Positions 22,992-32,016 of a stretch of 64,000 nucleotides of DNA are shown here, piece after piece. The stretch is taken from contig NZ_ARVV01000001.1 in the NCBI RefSeq assembly GCF_000385375.1, forward strand, positions 1,674,001-1,738,000, read 5' to 3'. Numbering within the stretch: the stretch's first letter is position 1; each line of letters opens with the position of its first letter. The notes beneath the pieces were generated by a model. The model had not been told where the DNA came from. It made no database searches and saw only the letters and a program-made list of their open reading frames with translations. Made by a program: the position numbers and the translations under genes. The DNA is from Methyloversatilis discipulorum (lineage in GTDB: Bacteria; Pseudomonadota; Gammaproteobacteria; Burkholderiales; Rhodocyclaceae).

Positions 22992-24111
22992 TGGCGGCTC
23001 CGGTGTGCAGGAAGCCGTCGCAATACCAGTCGTAGAGCAGGTCAAGCGTGCCTTCGTGGTCGGCGATTCGGGCGACGCTGCGGGCGCTCGCCAGCTCGCG
23101 CAGGGTGTCGGTGCTGCCCGCCGGCAGTTCCACCGGTTCGCCGTTGATCCAGAACTGGCGGCCACTGCGCAGCAGCAGCGTCCGGCCGTCCAGTCGCACG
23201 CCGTGCTTCGACACCTGCTGCGCAAAACGCTTCGGTGACAGCGGGTCGTCCGGCGGATCAAAGAACACGTGCGGCTTCGGTTCGCTCAGATAGCCGCCAA
23301 GGAAGGCCTCGACGTCCTTGCGCGACCATTTGATGGTGTTCAGCACCGCCTCGACCCTGTCTATCATCGCCGCCGGCAGCTGGGCCGGATCGGCCTGCAG
23401 TGCGAGGTCGGGGTCGGCATACATGCCGGGCATGCAGATCTCGTCGCGCAGGTAGTCGAGGAAGCCGGTCGCCAGTTCCTGCATCGACGGCGTGCGGAAG
23501 CCGATCGAGTAGGTGGTGCATTCGCCCTCGGCAATGCCGTTGTGCGCGCACTTGGGCGGCAGGTAGAGCATGTCGCCCGGTTCCAGCACCCATTCGTGTT
23601 CCGGCACGAAGTTCTTCAGGATGCGCAGCGGTGCGTCCTCGATCAGCGTCAGGTCGGTCTGTTCGCTGATTTGCCAGCGGCGGCGGCCGGTGCCCTGCAG
23701 CAGGAAGACGTCGTAGGAATCGAAGTGCGGACCGACGCCGCCGCCGTCGGTGGCGTAACTCACCATCACGTCGTCCAGCCGGGCATAGGGCACGAAGCTG
23801 AAACGGCGCATCAGTGCGTCGGCTTCCGGCAGCAGCATGTTCAGGCCCTGCACCAGCACGGTCCACGGCTTTGTTCTCGGGCGTCGGATCAGCGAGGCCG
23901 GCAGCGGGCCGCGCTCCATTTCCCAGTTGCGGCCGTCGTGCGCGATGAAACGCGATTCGACGTCTTCGTCGCGCGCGAGATCGAGCAATTGTTCGCGCGG
24001 CAGCAGGCCGTTGAAGCCGGGAATGGCGCCGCGGATGAGCAGCGGTTTCTTCTGCCAGTAGTCGCGCAGGAAGGTACGCGGGCTCAGCCCGCCGAGCAGT
24101 GTCTTGTCCAT
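22984..24111 (-). CDS. roxA: ribosomal protein oxygenase RoxA (YcfD-like cupin)
   Basis: RoxA is an iron and 2-oxoglutarate oxygenase that hydroxylates an arginine of ribosomal protein L16. The 375-aa protein has the JmjC-type metal triad: His129 and Asp131 in GPHFDSYDVFLLQG, and His190 in PPKCAHNGIA. A winged-helix-like C-terminal domain follows the cupin. The spacing matches E. coli YcfD (His125, Asp127, His187). It is divergent from rlmD, another translation-related gene, with 81 bases between, and coupled to a DUF7931 gene downstream. Confidence 0.92.
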   Translation of the reverse strand: MDKTLLGGLSPRTFLRDYWQKKPLLIRGAIPGFNGLLPREQLLDLARDEDVESRFIAHDGRNWEMERGPLPASLIRRPRTKPWTVLVQGLNMLLPEADALMRRFSFVPYARLDDVMVSYATDGGGVGPHFDSYDVFLLQGTGRRRWQISEQTDLTLIEDAPLRILKNFVPEHEWVLEPGDMLYLPPKCAHNGIAEGECTTYSIGFRTPSMQELATGFLDYLRDEICMPGMYADPDLALQADPAQLPAAMIDRVEAVLNTIKWSRKDVEAFLGGYLSEPKPHVFFDPPDDPLSPKRFAQQVSKHGVRLDGRTLLLRSGRQFWINGEPVELPAGSTDTLRELASARSVARIADHEGTLDLLYDWYCDGFLHTGAAID

Positions 24112-24157
24112 GGGTGCGGATTATCCGCGATGGCGCGGCCGCGGCGCACGCAGCAGG

Positions 24158-24163
24158 TAAAAT
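24158..24163 (+). promoter_or_regulatory. -10 element for rlmD
   Basis: TAAAAT lies 30 bases upstream of the rlmD ATG within the short gap between divergent genes. No clear -35 is visible, so this is a weak call. Confidence 0.35.
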
Positions 24164-24192
24164 CGCGCCCTTTCGCTCTCGCAGGACACGTC

Positions 24193-25515
24193 ATGCCCGT
24201 CGCCCGCATCGAATCGCTGGACCACGAAGGTCGCGGCGTCACCCATTACGAAGGCAAGGTCATCTTCGTCGATGGCGCCTTGCCGGGCGAAACCATCGAT
24301 TTCTCTCCCTACCGCAAGAAGGCGTCCTACGAACTTGCGCAGATCAGCCGCATCGTGAAACCGAGTGCGCAGCGCGTGACGCCGCGCTGCCGTCATTTCG
24401 GCAATTGCGGCGGCTGCAGCATGCAGCATCTCGATGTCGCCGCGCAGGCGTCCGCCAAGCAGCGTGTGCTCGAGGACGCGCTGTGGCACGTCGGCCGGGT
24501 GAAGCCCGAAACCGTGTTCGCGCCGCTGGTCGGGCCGGGCTGGGGCTATCGTTACCGCGCGCGGCTGTCGGTGCGCTACGTGCCACGCAAGGGCGGCGTG
24601 CTGGTGGGCTTCCGCGAGAAGAAATCCAGCTACGTGGCCGACATGGATTCCTGTGAGGTGCTGCCGCCGCACGTGTCGGCCCTGCTGCTGCCATTGCGTG
24701 CGCTGATCGATGGTTTCTCGCTGCGCGACCGCCTGCCACAGATCGAGATCGCCATCGGCGGCGAGCGCGAGGAACAGATGACGGTGCTGGTGTTCCGCAT
24801 CCTCGAGAAGATGACCGCCGACGACGAGGCTGCACTGCGCGCCTTTGCCGACGCGCACCGGCTGCACATCTACGTGCAGCCGGGCGGCCCGGACACGGTG
24901 CTGCCGTTCTGGCCGATTCCGATGCCCGAACTGGCCTACTCGCTGCCGGATTTCGGCGTGAAGCTGGCGTTCGCGCCGACCGAATTCACGCAAGTGAACC
25001 ACGGCATCAACCGCTCGTTGCTGCGGCGTGCGATGTCGCTGCTGGCGCCGCAAAAGGGCGAGCGCATCGCCGACATGTTCTGTGGTCTCGGCAATTTCTC
25101 GCTGCCGATCGCCTCGCTGGGCGCCGACGTGGTCGGCATCGAAGGTGCCGATGCGCTGGTCAAGCGCGCAGCGTGCAACGCCGCGGCCAACGGGCTGGCC
25201 GAGCGGTCGAGCTTCGCGGTCGCCAATCTGTTCGAAATCACGCCGGAGTCCTACGCCGCGCTCGGCCGCTTCGACAAGATGCTGATCGATCCGCCGCGCG
25301 AGGGCGCGATGGAACTGGTGAAGTCGCTGCCGCACTCGGCCGACGAGGCCGCGCCGTCGCGCATCGTCTACGTGTCGTGCAACCCGGCCACGCTGGCGCG
25401 CGACCTCGAAGTGCTCATCGTGCAGAAGGGTTACCGCCTGCGCGGCGCTGGCATCGCCAACATGTTTCCGCAGACCTCGCACGTCGAGTCGATCGCGCTG
25501 ATCGAACGCGCCTGA
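24193..25515 (+). CDS. rlmD: 23S rRNA (uracil-1939 C5) methyltransferase RlmD
   Basis: RlmD methylates U1939 of 23S rRNA using SAM and carries a 4Fe-4S cluster. The 440-aa protein has an N-terminal TRAM-like domain and cluster cysteines in CRHFGNCGGC (Cys66, 72 and 75) plus the one in MDSCEVL. The methylase motifs are ADMFCGLGNFSLPIA (SAM), LIDPPREGA and the catalytic YVSCNPATLARDL. The start is the ATG at 24193 with AGGA upstream. Confidence 0.95.
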   Translation: MPVARIESLDHEGRGVTHYEGKVIFVDGALPGETIDFSPYRKKASYELAQISRIVKPSAQRVTPRCRHFGNCGGCSMQHLDVAAQASAKQRVLEDALWHVGRVKPETVFAPLVGPGWGYRYRARLSVRYVPRKGGVLVGFREKKSSYVADMDSCEVLPPHVSALLLPLRALIDGFSLRDRLPQIEIAIGGEREEQMTVLVFRILEKMTADDEAALRAFADAHRLHIYVQPGGPDTVLPFWPIPMPELAYSLPDFGVKLAFAPTEFTQVNHGINRSLLRRAMSLLAPQKGERIADMFCGLGNFSLPIASLGADVVGIEGADALVKRAACNAAANGLAERSSFAVANLFEITPESYAALGRFDKMLIDPPREGAMELVKSLPHSADEAAPSRIVYVSCNPATLARDLEVLIVQKGYRLRGAGIANMFPQTSHVESIALIERA

Positions 25516-25546
25516 CTCCGCCGCCGCCTGGCACGCCGCAAACAAA

Positions 25547-25579
25547 AAGGCCCCGCAGGGCTCGCGCCCGCGGGGCCTT
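25547..25579. terminator. terminator between rlmD and the Bax-inhibitor gene
   Basis: AAGGCCCCGC pairs with GCGGGGCCTT around a 13-base loop. A-rich and T-containing flanks are present on both sides, between two convergent genes. Confidence 0.75.
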
Positions 25580-25599
25580 GCTGCCGGAACGTGCTGCGC

Positions 25600-26289
25600 T
25601 TACTCGCGCTGGCCGGTCAGCGCCATCAGCAGGTTCAGCAGGCTGACGAACATGTTGTACAGGTTCAGATACACCGACAGCGACGCCGACACGTAGTTGG
25701 TCTCACCGCCGCGCACGATGCGCTGGATGTCGTACAGCATCCAGGCGGCCGAGATCAGCACGATGGCGGCGGAGATCGCCAGGTGCAGGCCCGGCATCTG
25801 CAGGAAGATGTTGGCGACGATGGCCAGCAGGATGACGATCATGCCGATCATCAGGAAGCTGCCCATGTTCGAGAAGTCGCGCTTGGTCGTCGCGGCGACC
25901 GACGACAGCACCAGGAAGGTGACCGCGGTACCGCCGGCCGCCATCGCGATGATGGAGCCGCCATTGGAGAAGCCCAGCGCCACCTGCAGGATGCGGCTCA
26001 GCATCAGCCCCATGAAGAAGGTGAAACCGAGCAGCAGGGCGACGCCGAGGCCGCTGTTCTTGTTCTTCTCGATCGCCCACATGAAGCCCCAGGCGATGCC
26101 GAGGAAGAGTACGAAGGAAATGAGCGGGCTGCCGGAGAAGAAGCTGAAGCGCATCTGTATGCCAACCAGGGCGCCAAGCAGCGTCGGCACCATCGACACC
26201 GCCAGCATCATGTAGGTGTTGCGCAGCACGCGGTTCTGGCCGGCGGACAGCGAACCGGTGGTCTGCATGCTCTGGAATTGCGGTTGCAT
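25600..26289 (-). CDS. Bax inhibitor-1/YccA family membrane protein
   Basis: This 229-aa inner-membrane protein has seven hydrophobic helices and the BI-1 family end (YDIQRIVRGGETNYVSASLSVYLNLYNMFVSLLNLL). In E. coli the relative YccA interacts with the FtsH protease; other members are pH-regulated calcium leak channels. The aspartate in YDIQRI and the two-helix C-terminal arrangement are conserved here. I chose the ATG at 26289 over a TTG three bases upstream; GGGAG lies eight bases before. It is a single-gene unit. Confidence 0.92.
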   Translation of the reverse strand: MQPQFQSMQTTGSLSAGQNRVLRNTYMMLAVSMVPTLLGALVGIQMRFSFFSGSPLISFVLFLGIAWGFMWAIEKNKNSGLGVALLLGFTFFMGLMLSRILQVALGFSNGGSIIAMAAGGTAVTFLVLSSVAATTKRDFSNMGSFLMIGMIVILLAIVANIFLQMPGLHLAISAAIVLISAAWMLYDIQRIVRGGETNYVSASLSVYLNLYNMFVSLLNLLMALTGQRE

Positions 26290-26362
26290 CAAGGTCTCCC
26301 GAAGGATGATTAGTGTTCTAAAGACTATCGCACAGGGTGCGAAGTTTCAACGCCGCTCATCA

Positions 26363-26371
26363 TGCTAGACT
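26363..26371 (+). promoter_or_regulatory. extended -10 upstream of tRNA-Ser
   Basis: TGC followed by TAGACT is an extended -10 about 60 bases before the tRNA. The best -35-like hexamer (TTTCAA) has non-ideal spacing. It is supported by position only. Confidence 0.35.
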
Positions 26372-26429
26372 GCGCGCCTCATCCGTAACCCTTGTCTGGC
26401 GCCATTGTGCGCATGACAGGCGGCATCCA

Positions 26430-26519
26430 GGAAGCGTGGCAGAGTGGTTGAATGCACCGGTCTTGAAAACCGGCAACGTCGCAAGGCGTTCGTGAGTTCG
26501 AATCTCACCGCTTCCGCCA
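26430..26519 (+). tRNA. tRNA-Ser (anticodon TGA)
   Basis: The acceptor stem GGAAGCG pairs with CGCTTCC (26509-26515) and is followed by discriminator G and an encoded CCA. The anticodon arm is CCGGT-CTTGAAA-ACCGG with anticodon TGA. A long variable arm (GTCGCAAGGC region) marks it as class II, and the T arm contains GTTCGAATC. All parts are the expected length for tRNA-Ser reading UCA. Confidence 0.97.
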
Positions 26520-26530
26520 GCACCATAGAA

Positions 26531-26555
26531 AACGGCGCCATCGGCGCCGTTTTTG
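26531..26555. terminator. terminator after tRNA-Ser
   Basis: ACGGCGCC-atc-GGCGCCGT followed by TTTTGTTT ends the tRNA transcript. AAAA on the other side would let it also act on the leftward rhlE transcript. Confidence 0.85.
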
Positions 26556-26567
26556 TTTCATTCCTCG

Positions 26568-28007
26568 TCAGCGTTTCCCGCTGCCGCCGAGCAGTGCGGC
26601 GACCTGACGCTTGCCGCTGCGCTTGGCTGGCGTCGGTGCCGATGTGCCGTCGCCACCGTCAGCGGGGGCGTCAGGCGTCGACGATTCGTAGGGCTTGCTG
26701 AAGTCGAAGCCGTCGGCAGCGACCGTCGATGCACTGGCGCGGGGCGCACGCGGGGTGCGTGGCGCGTCGCTGGCTGACGGGCGGCTGCGGCGTTCGCCGC
26801 GTTCGCTGCGCGCTGCACGCTCCGGACGCTCTGAACGCGTTTCGCGTGCTCGCGCACGCGCCGGGTCGAAACCTTCGGGCACGACGATCTCGATCGGCTT
26901 GCGGATCAGCTTTTCGATGTCTGCAACGCGCCCTTTCTCTTCCGGAGCGGCCAGCGAGATGGCTTCACCGGAGCGGCCGGCACGGCCAGTACGGCCGATG
27001 CGGTGCACGTAGTCTTCGGCGTTGTGCGGCAGTTCGAAGTTGATCACGAAGGGCAGGTCTTCGATGTCGAGACCGCGGGCGGCGACGTCGGTCGCCACCA
27101 GCACGCGCACGCTGCCGTTCTTGAACGCTTCCAGTGCTTCGGTGCGTTGCTGCTGGCTCTTGTCGCCATGGATGGCGTCGGCGGCCACGCCCTGGCGTAC
27201 CAGGTGGTGGGCGAGCCGGCTGGCGCCGAACTTGGTGTTCACGAACACCAGCGCCTGGCGGTCAGCGTAGCTGTCCTGCGTCAGCAGATGGGTCAGCAGC
27301 GCGCGCTTGTCGTCGGTGCCGCAGGCGTGCACGCGGTGGGTGATGGTTTCCGCGGTGGCGTTGCGGCGTGCGACCTCGATCAGCTGCGGGTCGCGCAGCA
27401 TGGCCTGGGCGAGTTTCTTGATCTCTTCCGAGAAGGTGGCCGAGAACAGCAGGCTCTGGCGTTGCGCCGGCAGCAGCGCGAGGATGCGCTTGATGTCCGG
27501 GATGAAGCCCATGTCCAGCATGCGGTCAGCTTCGTCCAGCACCAGCATCTGCACCTGGCTCAGGCTGATGGTCTTGCCTTCGACGTGGTCGAGCAGGCGG
27601 CCCGGCGTGGCGACGACGATCTCACGGCCCTGGCGCAGTTCGGCGACTTGCGCCTTCATGTCCACGCCGCCGTAGATGCAGACCGAGCGCAGCGGCAGGT
27701 GCTTCGAATAGGTCTTGACGCTCTCGTGCACCTGCATCGCCAGTTCGCGCGTCGGGCAAACGATGAGTGCGCGCACCGGGTGGCGGGCGGGCGAGGGCGA
27801 GCTGCTGGCGTGCGGCGCGAGGCGCTGCAGCAGCGGCAGCGTGAAGCTGGCGGTCTTGCCGGTACCGGTCTGGGCGCCGCCCATCACGTCACGGCCGGCG
27901 AGCACGATGGGTATGGCCTGCGCCTGGATGGGGGTGGGCGTGGTGTAGCCGGTATCGGCCACGGCACGCAGCAGTTCGGGAATCAACCCGAGTTCTTCAA
28001 ACGACAT
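26568..28007 (-). CDS. rhlE: DEAD-box RNA helicase RhlE
   Basis: This ATP-dependent RNA helicase (479 aa) has the Q motif (FEELGLIPELLRAV and PTPIQAQAIP), motif I AQTGTGKT, motif II VLDEADRM, SAT and the HRIGRTGRAGRSG motif VI. It acts in ribosome assembly or RNA turnover. After about residue 385 comes a low-complexity Arg/Ser/Glu tail with many basic clusters (RSERPERAARSERGERRSR). It then ends with KRQVAALLGGSGKR, typical of beta-proteobacterial RhlE. The start at 28007 (MSFEELGL) is chosen by family; an ATG 14 codons upstream is possible. Confidence 0.93.
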   Translation of the reverse strand: MSFEELGLIPELLRAVADTGYTTPTPIQAQAIPIVLAGRDVMGGAQTGTGKTASFTLPLLQRLAPHASSSPSPARHPVRALIVCPTRELAMQVHESVKTYSKHLPLRSVCIYGGVDMKAQVAELRQGREIVVATPGRLLDHVEGKTISLSQVQMLVLDEADRMLDMGFIPDIKRILALLPAQRQSLLFSATFSEEIKKLAQAMLRDPQLIEVARRNATAETITHRVHACGTDDKRALLTHLLTQDSYADRQALVFVNTKFGASRLAHHLVRQGVAADAIHGDKSQQQRTEALEAFKNGSVRVLVATDVAARGLDIEDLPFVINFELPHNAEDYVHRIGRTGRAGRSGEAISLAAPEEKGRVADIEKLIRKPIEIVVPEGFDPARARARETRSERPERAARSERGERRSRPSASDAPRTPRAPRASASTVAADGFDFSKPYESSTPDAPADGGDGTSAPTPAKRSGKRQVAALLGGSGKR

Positions 28008-28346
28008 GGATGCGAAGCTCTCTTGTGCAGAAGCGCGCGCCGGGCACATTGCCGCGGTACGTGTTGCTTCTGTGGACTTCCGCCTGGCATGCCGGTTCAG
28101 GCTGGGGAAATCGGTTCCGGAAAACCCGGCGCGAGGCGCGCGGCGAGGGTGCCTGCGCGAATGTCGTGCCCGGGGGCGCAGGCGCCAGGGCGGGGGAAGT
28201 GGGGATCGGCCGTGGATTCATGGCCGGATCGGAAACTCCGGGCCGCGCCATAACCGGCGAGGCGACTGCGCGCGCATTATCGCACAGCCGGGGCGGGCGC
28301 TTGTGGCTGATCTTGCGGCGGGGCGGCTGCCCGGCCGCAGAGCGGC
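28008..28346 (-). other. long GC-rich leader between rlmM and rhlE
   Basis: No gene is seen in these 339 bases. On the minus strand an extended -10 (TGC-GATAAT, hexamer at 28276-28281) would start an RNA near 28269, giving rhlE a 5' leader of about 260 nt. The leader is very GC-rich and rich in inverted repeats, so it should be strongly folded. I see no recognised riboswitch. Confidence 0.4.
28276..28281 (-). promoter_or_regulatory. extended -10 for rhlE
   Basis: On the minus strand GATAAT is preceded by TGC, an extended -10 configuration. A -35 is not obvious. It is the only AT-rich hexamer in a GC-rich gap. Confidence 0.4.
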
Positions 28347-29447
28347 TCAGCGCTTGCGCTTGCGGCCGCCGCCTGCCTTGCCCGGCACGCCGAGGTAGCA
28401 GGTCACTTCCTCGCGGTCGTGGTAGAGCTGGCGGCAGCGCAGTTCGTGCTTCTTGTCGACCGAGGCCAGCGCTTCGCCGATCAGGTCGGTACAGAGCTGC
28501 AACTCGTCATAGCGCCGCTTCATCGGCAGCTTGAGGTTGAAAATGGCGTGCTGGCACAGGCCCTGGGCAATCCAGCGCGCCACCAGCGCAGCGACGCGGC
28601 GCGGCTGTTCGACCATGTCGCAGACCAGCCAGTCGACCGGCTTGCGCGGCACGAAGCGGAAGCCGTCTTCGCGTTTGTGGATCACCAAGCCCGATTCCAG
28701 CAGTTCCGGATTCATGCGGCCGTTGTCGACAGCGGTCACGTGGATGTGGCGCGACACCAGCTGCCAGGTCCAGCCGCCGGGGGCCGCACCGAGGTCGACG
28801 GCGGTCATGCCCGGTTTGAGCAGGCGCTCCTGTTCGTCCTCGCTGAGCAGGGTGTGGAAGGCTTCGGCCAGCTTCAGCGTCGAGCGCGACGGCGCTTCGC
28901 GCGGCATGCGCAGGCGCGGGATGCCGTTCAGCCATTCGCTGCGGCGATTCGGCCAGCTCAGCGCGACGGTGGCCCGGTCGGCCGCGGTGAACAGCACGTG
29001 CAGGCGCGGCGCCGACGGATCGTCGGTGAAGGCGCCCGCCTGTTCCAGCGCCTCGCCCATGTGCGGCTCCAGCTTCTTGGTCATCGACGACAGCGACTTC
29101 GCGCCGTCGGTGTCCGGCGTTTCGATCAGGAAGTCGCTGTAGCCGTCGCACAGCGCGCGCGCCGCCTCGACGACCGGCGTCACGCGGTCGCCCGGGCTCA
29201 TGCCCTCGACCGTGCGGCCGGACCACAGCAGCTGGCGGGCAAAACAGAGATCCTGCCAGCGCAGCACGCGGGTCAGCGCCCACAGCGCGCCGCCTTCGGC
29301 ACGCGCTTCGACCCAGCCACTGTTGGCTTCTGCCTGCACCTCGACCAGATGGCCGGCCTCGCCGCAGCGGTCGGCGATTTCCTGTGCGCATTCGCGCTCG
29401 AAGCCGGGGCGGCAGTACAGCAGCAGGCCGTGAAGATTAGTTTTCAA
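28347..29447 (-). CDS. rlmM: 23S rRNA (cytidine-2498 2'-O) methyltransferase RlmM
   Basis: RlmM methylates the ribose of C2498 in 23S rRNA. From a TTG at 29447 the product is 366 aa, the same length as E. coli RlmM. It starts with the family pattern LLLYCRPGFERECAQEI, a THUMP-like N-terminal region. The Rossmann domain has AVDLGAAPGGWTWQL (SAM), PSRSTLKLAEAF, WLVCDMVEQP and FNLKLPMKRRY, which hold the K-D-K-E catalytic residues. No ATG fits the alignment, so TTG is preferred. It ends with a basic GGGRKRKR tail. Confidence 0.93.
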   Translation of the reverse strand: MKTNLHGLLLYCRPGFERECAQEIADRCGEAGHLVEVQAEANSGWVEARAEGGALWALTRVLRWQDLCFARQLLWSGRTVEGMSPGDRVTPVVEAARALCDGYSDFLIETPDTDGAKSLSSMTKKLEPHMGEALEQAGAFTDDPSAPRLHVLFTAADRATVALSWPNRRSEWLNGIPRLRMPREAPSRSTLKLAEAFHTLLSEDEQERLLKPGMTAVDLGAAPGGWTWQLVSRHIHVTAVDNGRMNPELLESGLVIHKREDGFRFVPRKPVDWLVCDMVEQPRRVAALVARWIAQGLCQHAIFNLKLPMKRRYDELQLCTDLIGEALASVDKKHELRCRQLYHDREEVTCYLGVPGKAGGGRKRKR

Positions 29448-29545
29448 GGTATTTCCGATCAGCGGGAATCGACGCCGCGGGCCGTGGTCTGTGGTACATG
29501 TCTGGCCTTCGCCGGACGACACAGCGTTTCACGACACGCAACGAA

Positions 29546-30595
29546 ATGAATAGCAAGGATATCGCGCGACGCCAGCTCGGGCGCTCCGCGCTCAGGGTGC
29601 CGGCCGTCGGCCTGGGCACCATGACCTTCGGCCAGCAGGTCGACGAACGCAGCGCACACGCGCTGATGGACGAAGCCTTCGAAGCGGGCATCGATCTGCT
29701 CGACGCGGCCGAAATGTACCCGGTCCCGGCGCGCGCCGAAACCTCCGGCGCCACCGAACGCATCGTCGGCAGCTGGCTGGCGAAGAAGCCGCGTGACAAG
29801 GTGATCATCGCCACCAAGGTGGCCGGACCTGCGCGCGGCATGCCGTGGATACGCGGCGGTCCGCTGGCGCTGGACGCGGCGAACATCCGCGAGGCGGTGG
29901 AAGGATCGTTGCGCCGGCTGGGCACCGACTACATCGACCTCTATCAGATCCACTGGCCGGCGCGCAACGTGCCGATGTTCGGCCAGTACGAGTACGACCC
30001 GTCGGCCGAGCGCGAGGCGTCGCCCCTGCGCAGCCAGCTGGAAGCGCTGGCTGCGCTGATCGACGAAGGCAAGGTGCGCCACGTCGGCGTGTCGAACGAA
30101 ACCCCGTGGGGCCTGATGAGCTGCCTGCGGCTGGCCGACGAAGGCCTGCCACGCGTGGTCAGCATCCAGAACGCCTACCACCTGATGAACCGCACCTTCG
30201 ACATGGGTCTGTCCGAAGTGTGCGAGCGCGAACAGGTGTCGTTGCTGGCCTATTCGCCGCTCGGCTTCGGTCATCTCAGCGGCAAGTACATCGATGACGC
30301 CGACGCCGCCGGGCGCATCACCGCCTTTCCGCAGTTCGGTCAGCGCTACTTCAAGGAGAATGTTGCGCCGGCTTCACGTGCGTACGCCGAACTGGCGCGC
30401 GCGCACGGTCTGACACCGGCGCAGCTCGCGCTGGCCTTCTGCTACCGCCGGCGCACCGTCGCCTGCACGTTGATCGGCGTGACGTCGGCGACGCAGTTGC
30501 GCGAAAATATAGGTGCGTGGACAGTGGCGCTGACCGATGACGTCATCGCCGCCATCGACGCCATTCATCTTCGCTACACCAACCCGGCACCCTGA
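29546..30595 (+). CDS. aldo/keto reductase (Tas-like)
   Basis: This 349-aa NADPH-dependent oxidoreductase has the aldo/keto reductase TIM barrel. The catalytic residues are Asp and Tyr in LLDAAEMYP, Lys in IATKVAG and His in YQIHWPA. C-terminal cofactor-binding segments (LLAYSPLGFGHLSGKY and CTLIGVTSATQLREN) follow. The overall order matches the Tas/YghZ-like group. The ATG at 29546 (MNSKDIARRQLGRS) fits the family start, although no strong ribosome site is present. It is divergent from rlmM by about 100 bases. The substrate is unknown. Confidence 0.9.
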   Translation: MNSKDIARRQLGRSALRVPAVGLGTMTFGQQVDERSAHALMDEAFEAGIDLLDAAEMYPVPARAETSGATERIVGSWLAKKPRDKVIIATKVAGPARGMPWIRGGPLALDAANIREAVEGSLRRLGTDYIDLYQIHWPARNVPMFGQYEYDPSAEREASPLRSQLEALAALIDEGKVRHVGVSNETPWGLMSCLRLADEGLPRVVSIQNAYHLMNRTFDMGLSEVCEREQVSLLAYSPLGFGHLSGKYIDDADAAGRITAFPQFGQRYFKENVAPASRAYAELARAHGLTPAQLALAFCYRRRTVACTLIGVTSATQLRENIGAWTVALTDDVIAAIDAIHLRYTNPAP

Positions 30596-30642
30596 CCGGG
30601 CCCAGCAGCCGTGTCGCACGGCTGCGAACAGGAGAACAACTG

Positions 30643-32016
30643 ATGCTCAAGAAGTCGTTTGCCGCGCTGCTCGCGGCCAGCGTCGTGTCGTGGCCACTGG
30701 CGGCCGCGGCAGCTACCGAAGTGAAGAAGCCGGCGGCCAAGTCGACCAAGTCGGCGACCAAGCCCGCCGCCAAGTCGACGGCAAAATCGGCCGCGAAGCC
30801 GGCAGCGCCGCAGGAACCGGCCGAGATCGAACTGGCGCACGGACTGGACGAAGCCGGCGCCTCCGCGCTGCAGACGCTGGTCGATGAATTCAACGCCAGT
30901 GGCAAGGGCAAGCAGAAGATTGTGCTGGCGCCGCTGGGCGGCACCGGCGAGAAGCCGCCAGCGATGCAGGTACTCGACGATGAGGCGCGCCAGCTCTTCC
31001 TCGAAGGCAAGCCGCGCTATACGCCGCTGCACGAGGTGATGACCAAGGCGAAGGAGAAGTTCGCCGCCGTGCCGATTCCGGCGCCGATGCCGCCTTACCT
31101 CGCCGGCACCAAGGGCCGTCTGAATGCACTGCCTATCGGTCTCACCACGCCGGTCATGTTCTACAACAAGGACGCCTTCGCCCGCGTCGGCCTCGACCCG
31201 GCCGCGCCGCCGGACCACTGGTTCACGCTGCAGGCCGCACTCGGCCAGCTGCGCGATGGCGGTTACGCCTGCCCCTACACCAGCGCACGGCCGACGCAGA
31301 TCCACGTCGACAACATCAGCGCCTGGCACAACGAGCCCTTTGCCCGCAAGAACGGCAAGAAGGGCGAAGCGCTGGCGATCAACGGCCTGGTGCAGGTGAA
31401 GCATCTGGCGCTGATGTCGTCCTGGTACAAGAGCCGCTACCTGCACATCTTTGGCCGTGGCGACGAGGCGGTGCCGATGTTCTCCGGCGGCCAGTGCCAG
31501 GTGCTCACCGCGCGCTCGTCGGCCTGGCCGCAGATCAAGCGCGACGCCAAGTTCGAGGTCGGTGTCGCTGCGCTGCCCTACCACGACGACATCCGTCAGG
31601 CGCCGCGTCACACGCTGGCCGACGGCGCCAGCCTGTGGGTGAGCGCCGGCCGCAGCGCCAGCGAGACGCAGACCATCGCGCGCTTCGTCACCTTCGTGCT
31701 CGACCCGGACCGTCAGGCCCAGTGGGCGCGCGCCACCGGCTTCATTCCGCTGAACCGTGCCGGCATGGTGGCGATCAGCCCGGTCGACGCGCCGACGATA
31801 GACGGCGTTGCGCGCGTGGCACTGCGCCAGCTCGCCAGCAAGCCGGGCACCGCCGAGTCGCACCAGAGTCCGGTGGCCGACAACCCGAAGGTGCGCGCCG
31901 TGCTCGACGAGGAACTGGAAGAGCTGTGGGCCGACCGCAAGCCGGCCAAGGCCGTTCTCGATACCGCAGTGCAGAGGGTGGGCCCATGTGCGGCAGCGAC
32001 CAGCTTGTCCTGCTGA
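30643..32016 (+). CDS. UgpB-like ABC substrate-binding protein with Lys/Ala linker
   Basis: This 457-aa periplasmic protein belongs to the extracellular solute-binding family 1, closest by pattern to UgpB, which binds glycerol-3-phosphate or its diesters. The features are FYNKDAFARVGLDP, GRGDEAVPMFSGGQCQVLTARSS and DGASLWVSAGRSASETQ. After the signal peptide (1-24) there is an unusual stretch at residues 25-60 of KPAAKST-type repeats, histone-H1-like and strongly basic. No ugpA, ugpE or ugpC genes are adjacent. It is followed by an overlapping small gene and ugpQ, supporting a role in glycerophosphodiester uptake. Confidence 0.82.
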   Translation: MLKKSFAALLAASVVSWPLAAAAATEVKKPAAKSTKSATKPAAKSTAKSAAKPAAPQEPAEIELAHGLDEAGASALQTLVDEFNASGKGKQKIVLAPLGGTGEKPPAMQVLDDEARQLFLEGKPRYTPLHEVMTKAKEKFAAVPIPAPMPPYLAGTKGRLNALPIGLTTPVMFYNKDAFARVGLDPAAPPDHWFTLQAALGQLRDGGYACPYTSARPTQIHVDNISAWHNEPFARKNGKKGEALAINGLVQVKHLALMSSWYKSRYLHIFGRGDEAVPMFSGGQCQVLTARSSAWPQIKRDAKFEVGVAALPYHDDIRQAPRHTLADGASLWVSAGRSASETQTIARFVTFVLDPDRQAQWARATGFIPLNRAGMVAISPVDAPTIDGVARVALRQLASKPGTAESHQSPVADNPKVRAVLDEELEELWADRKPAKAVLDTAVQRVGPCAAATSLSC

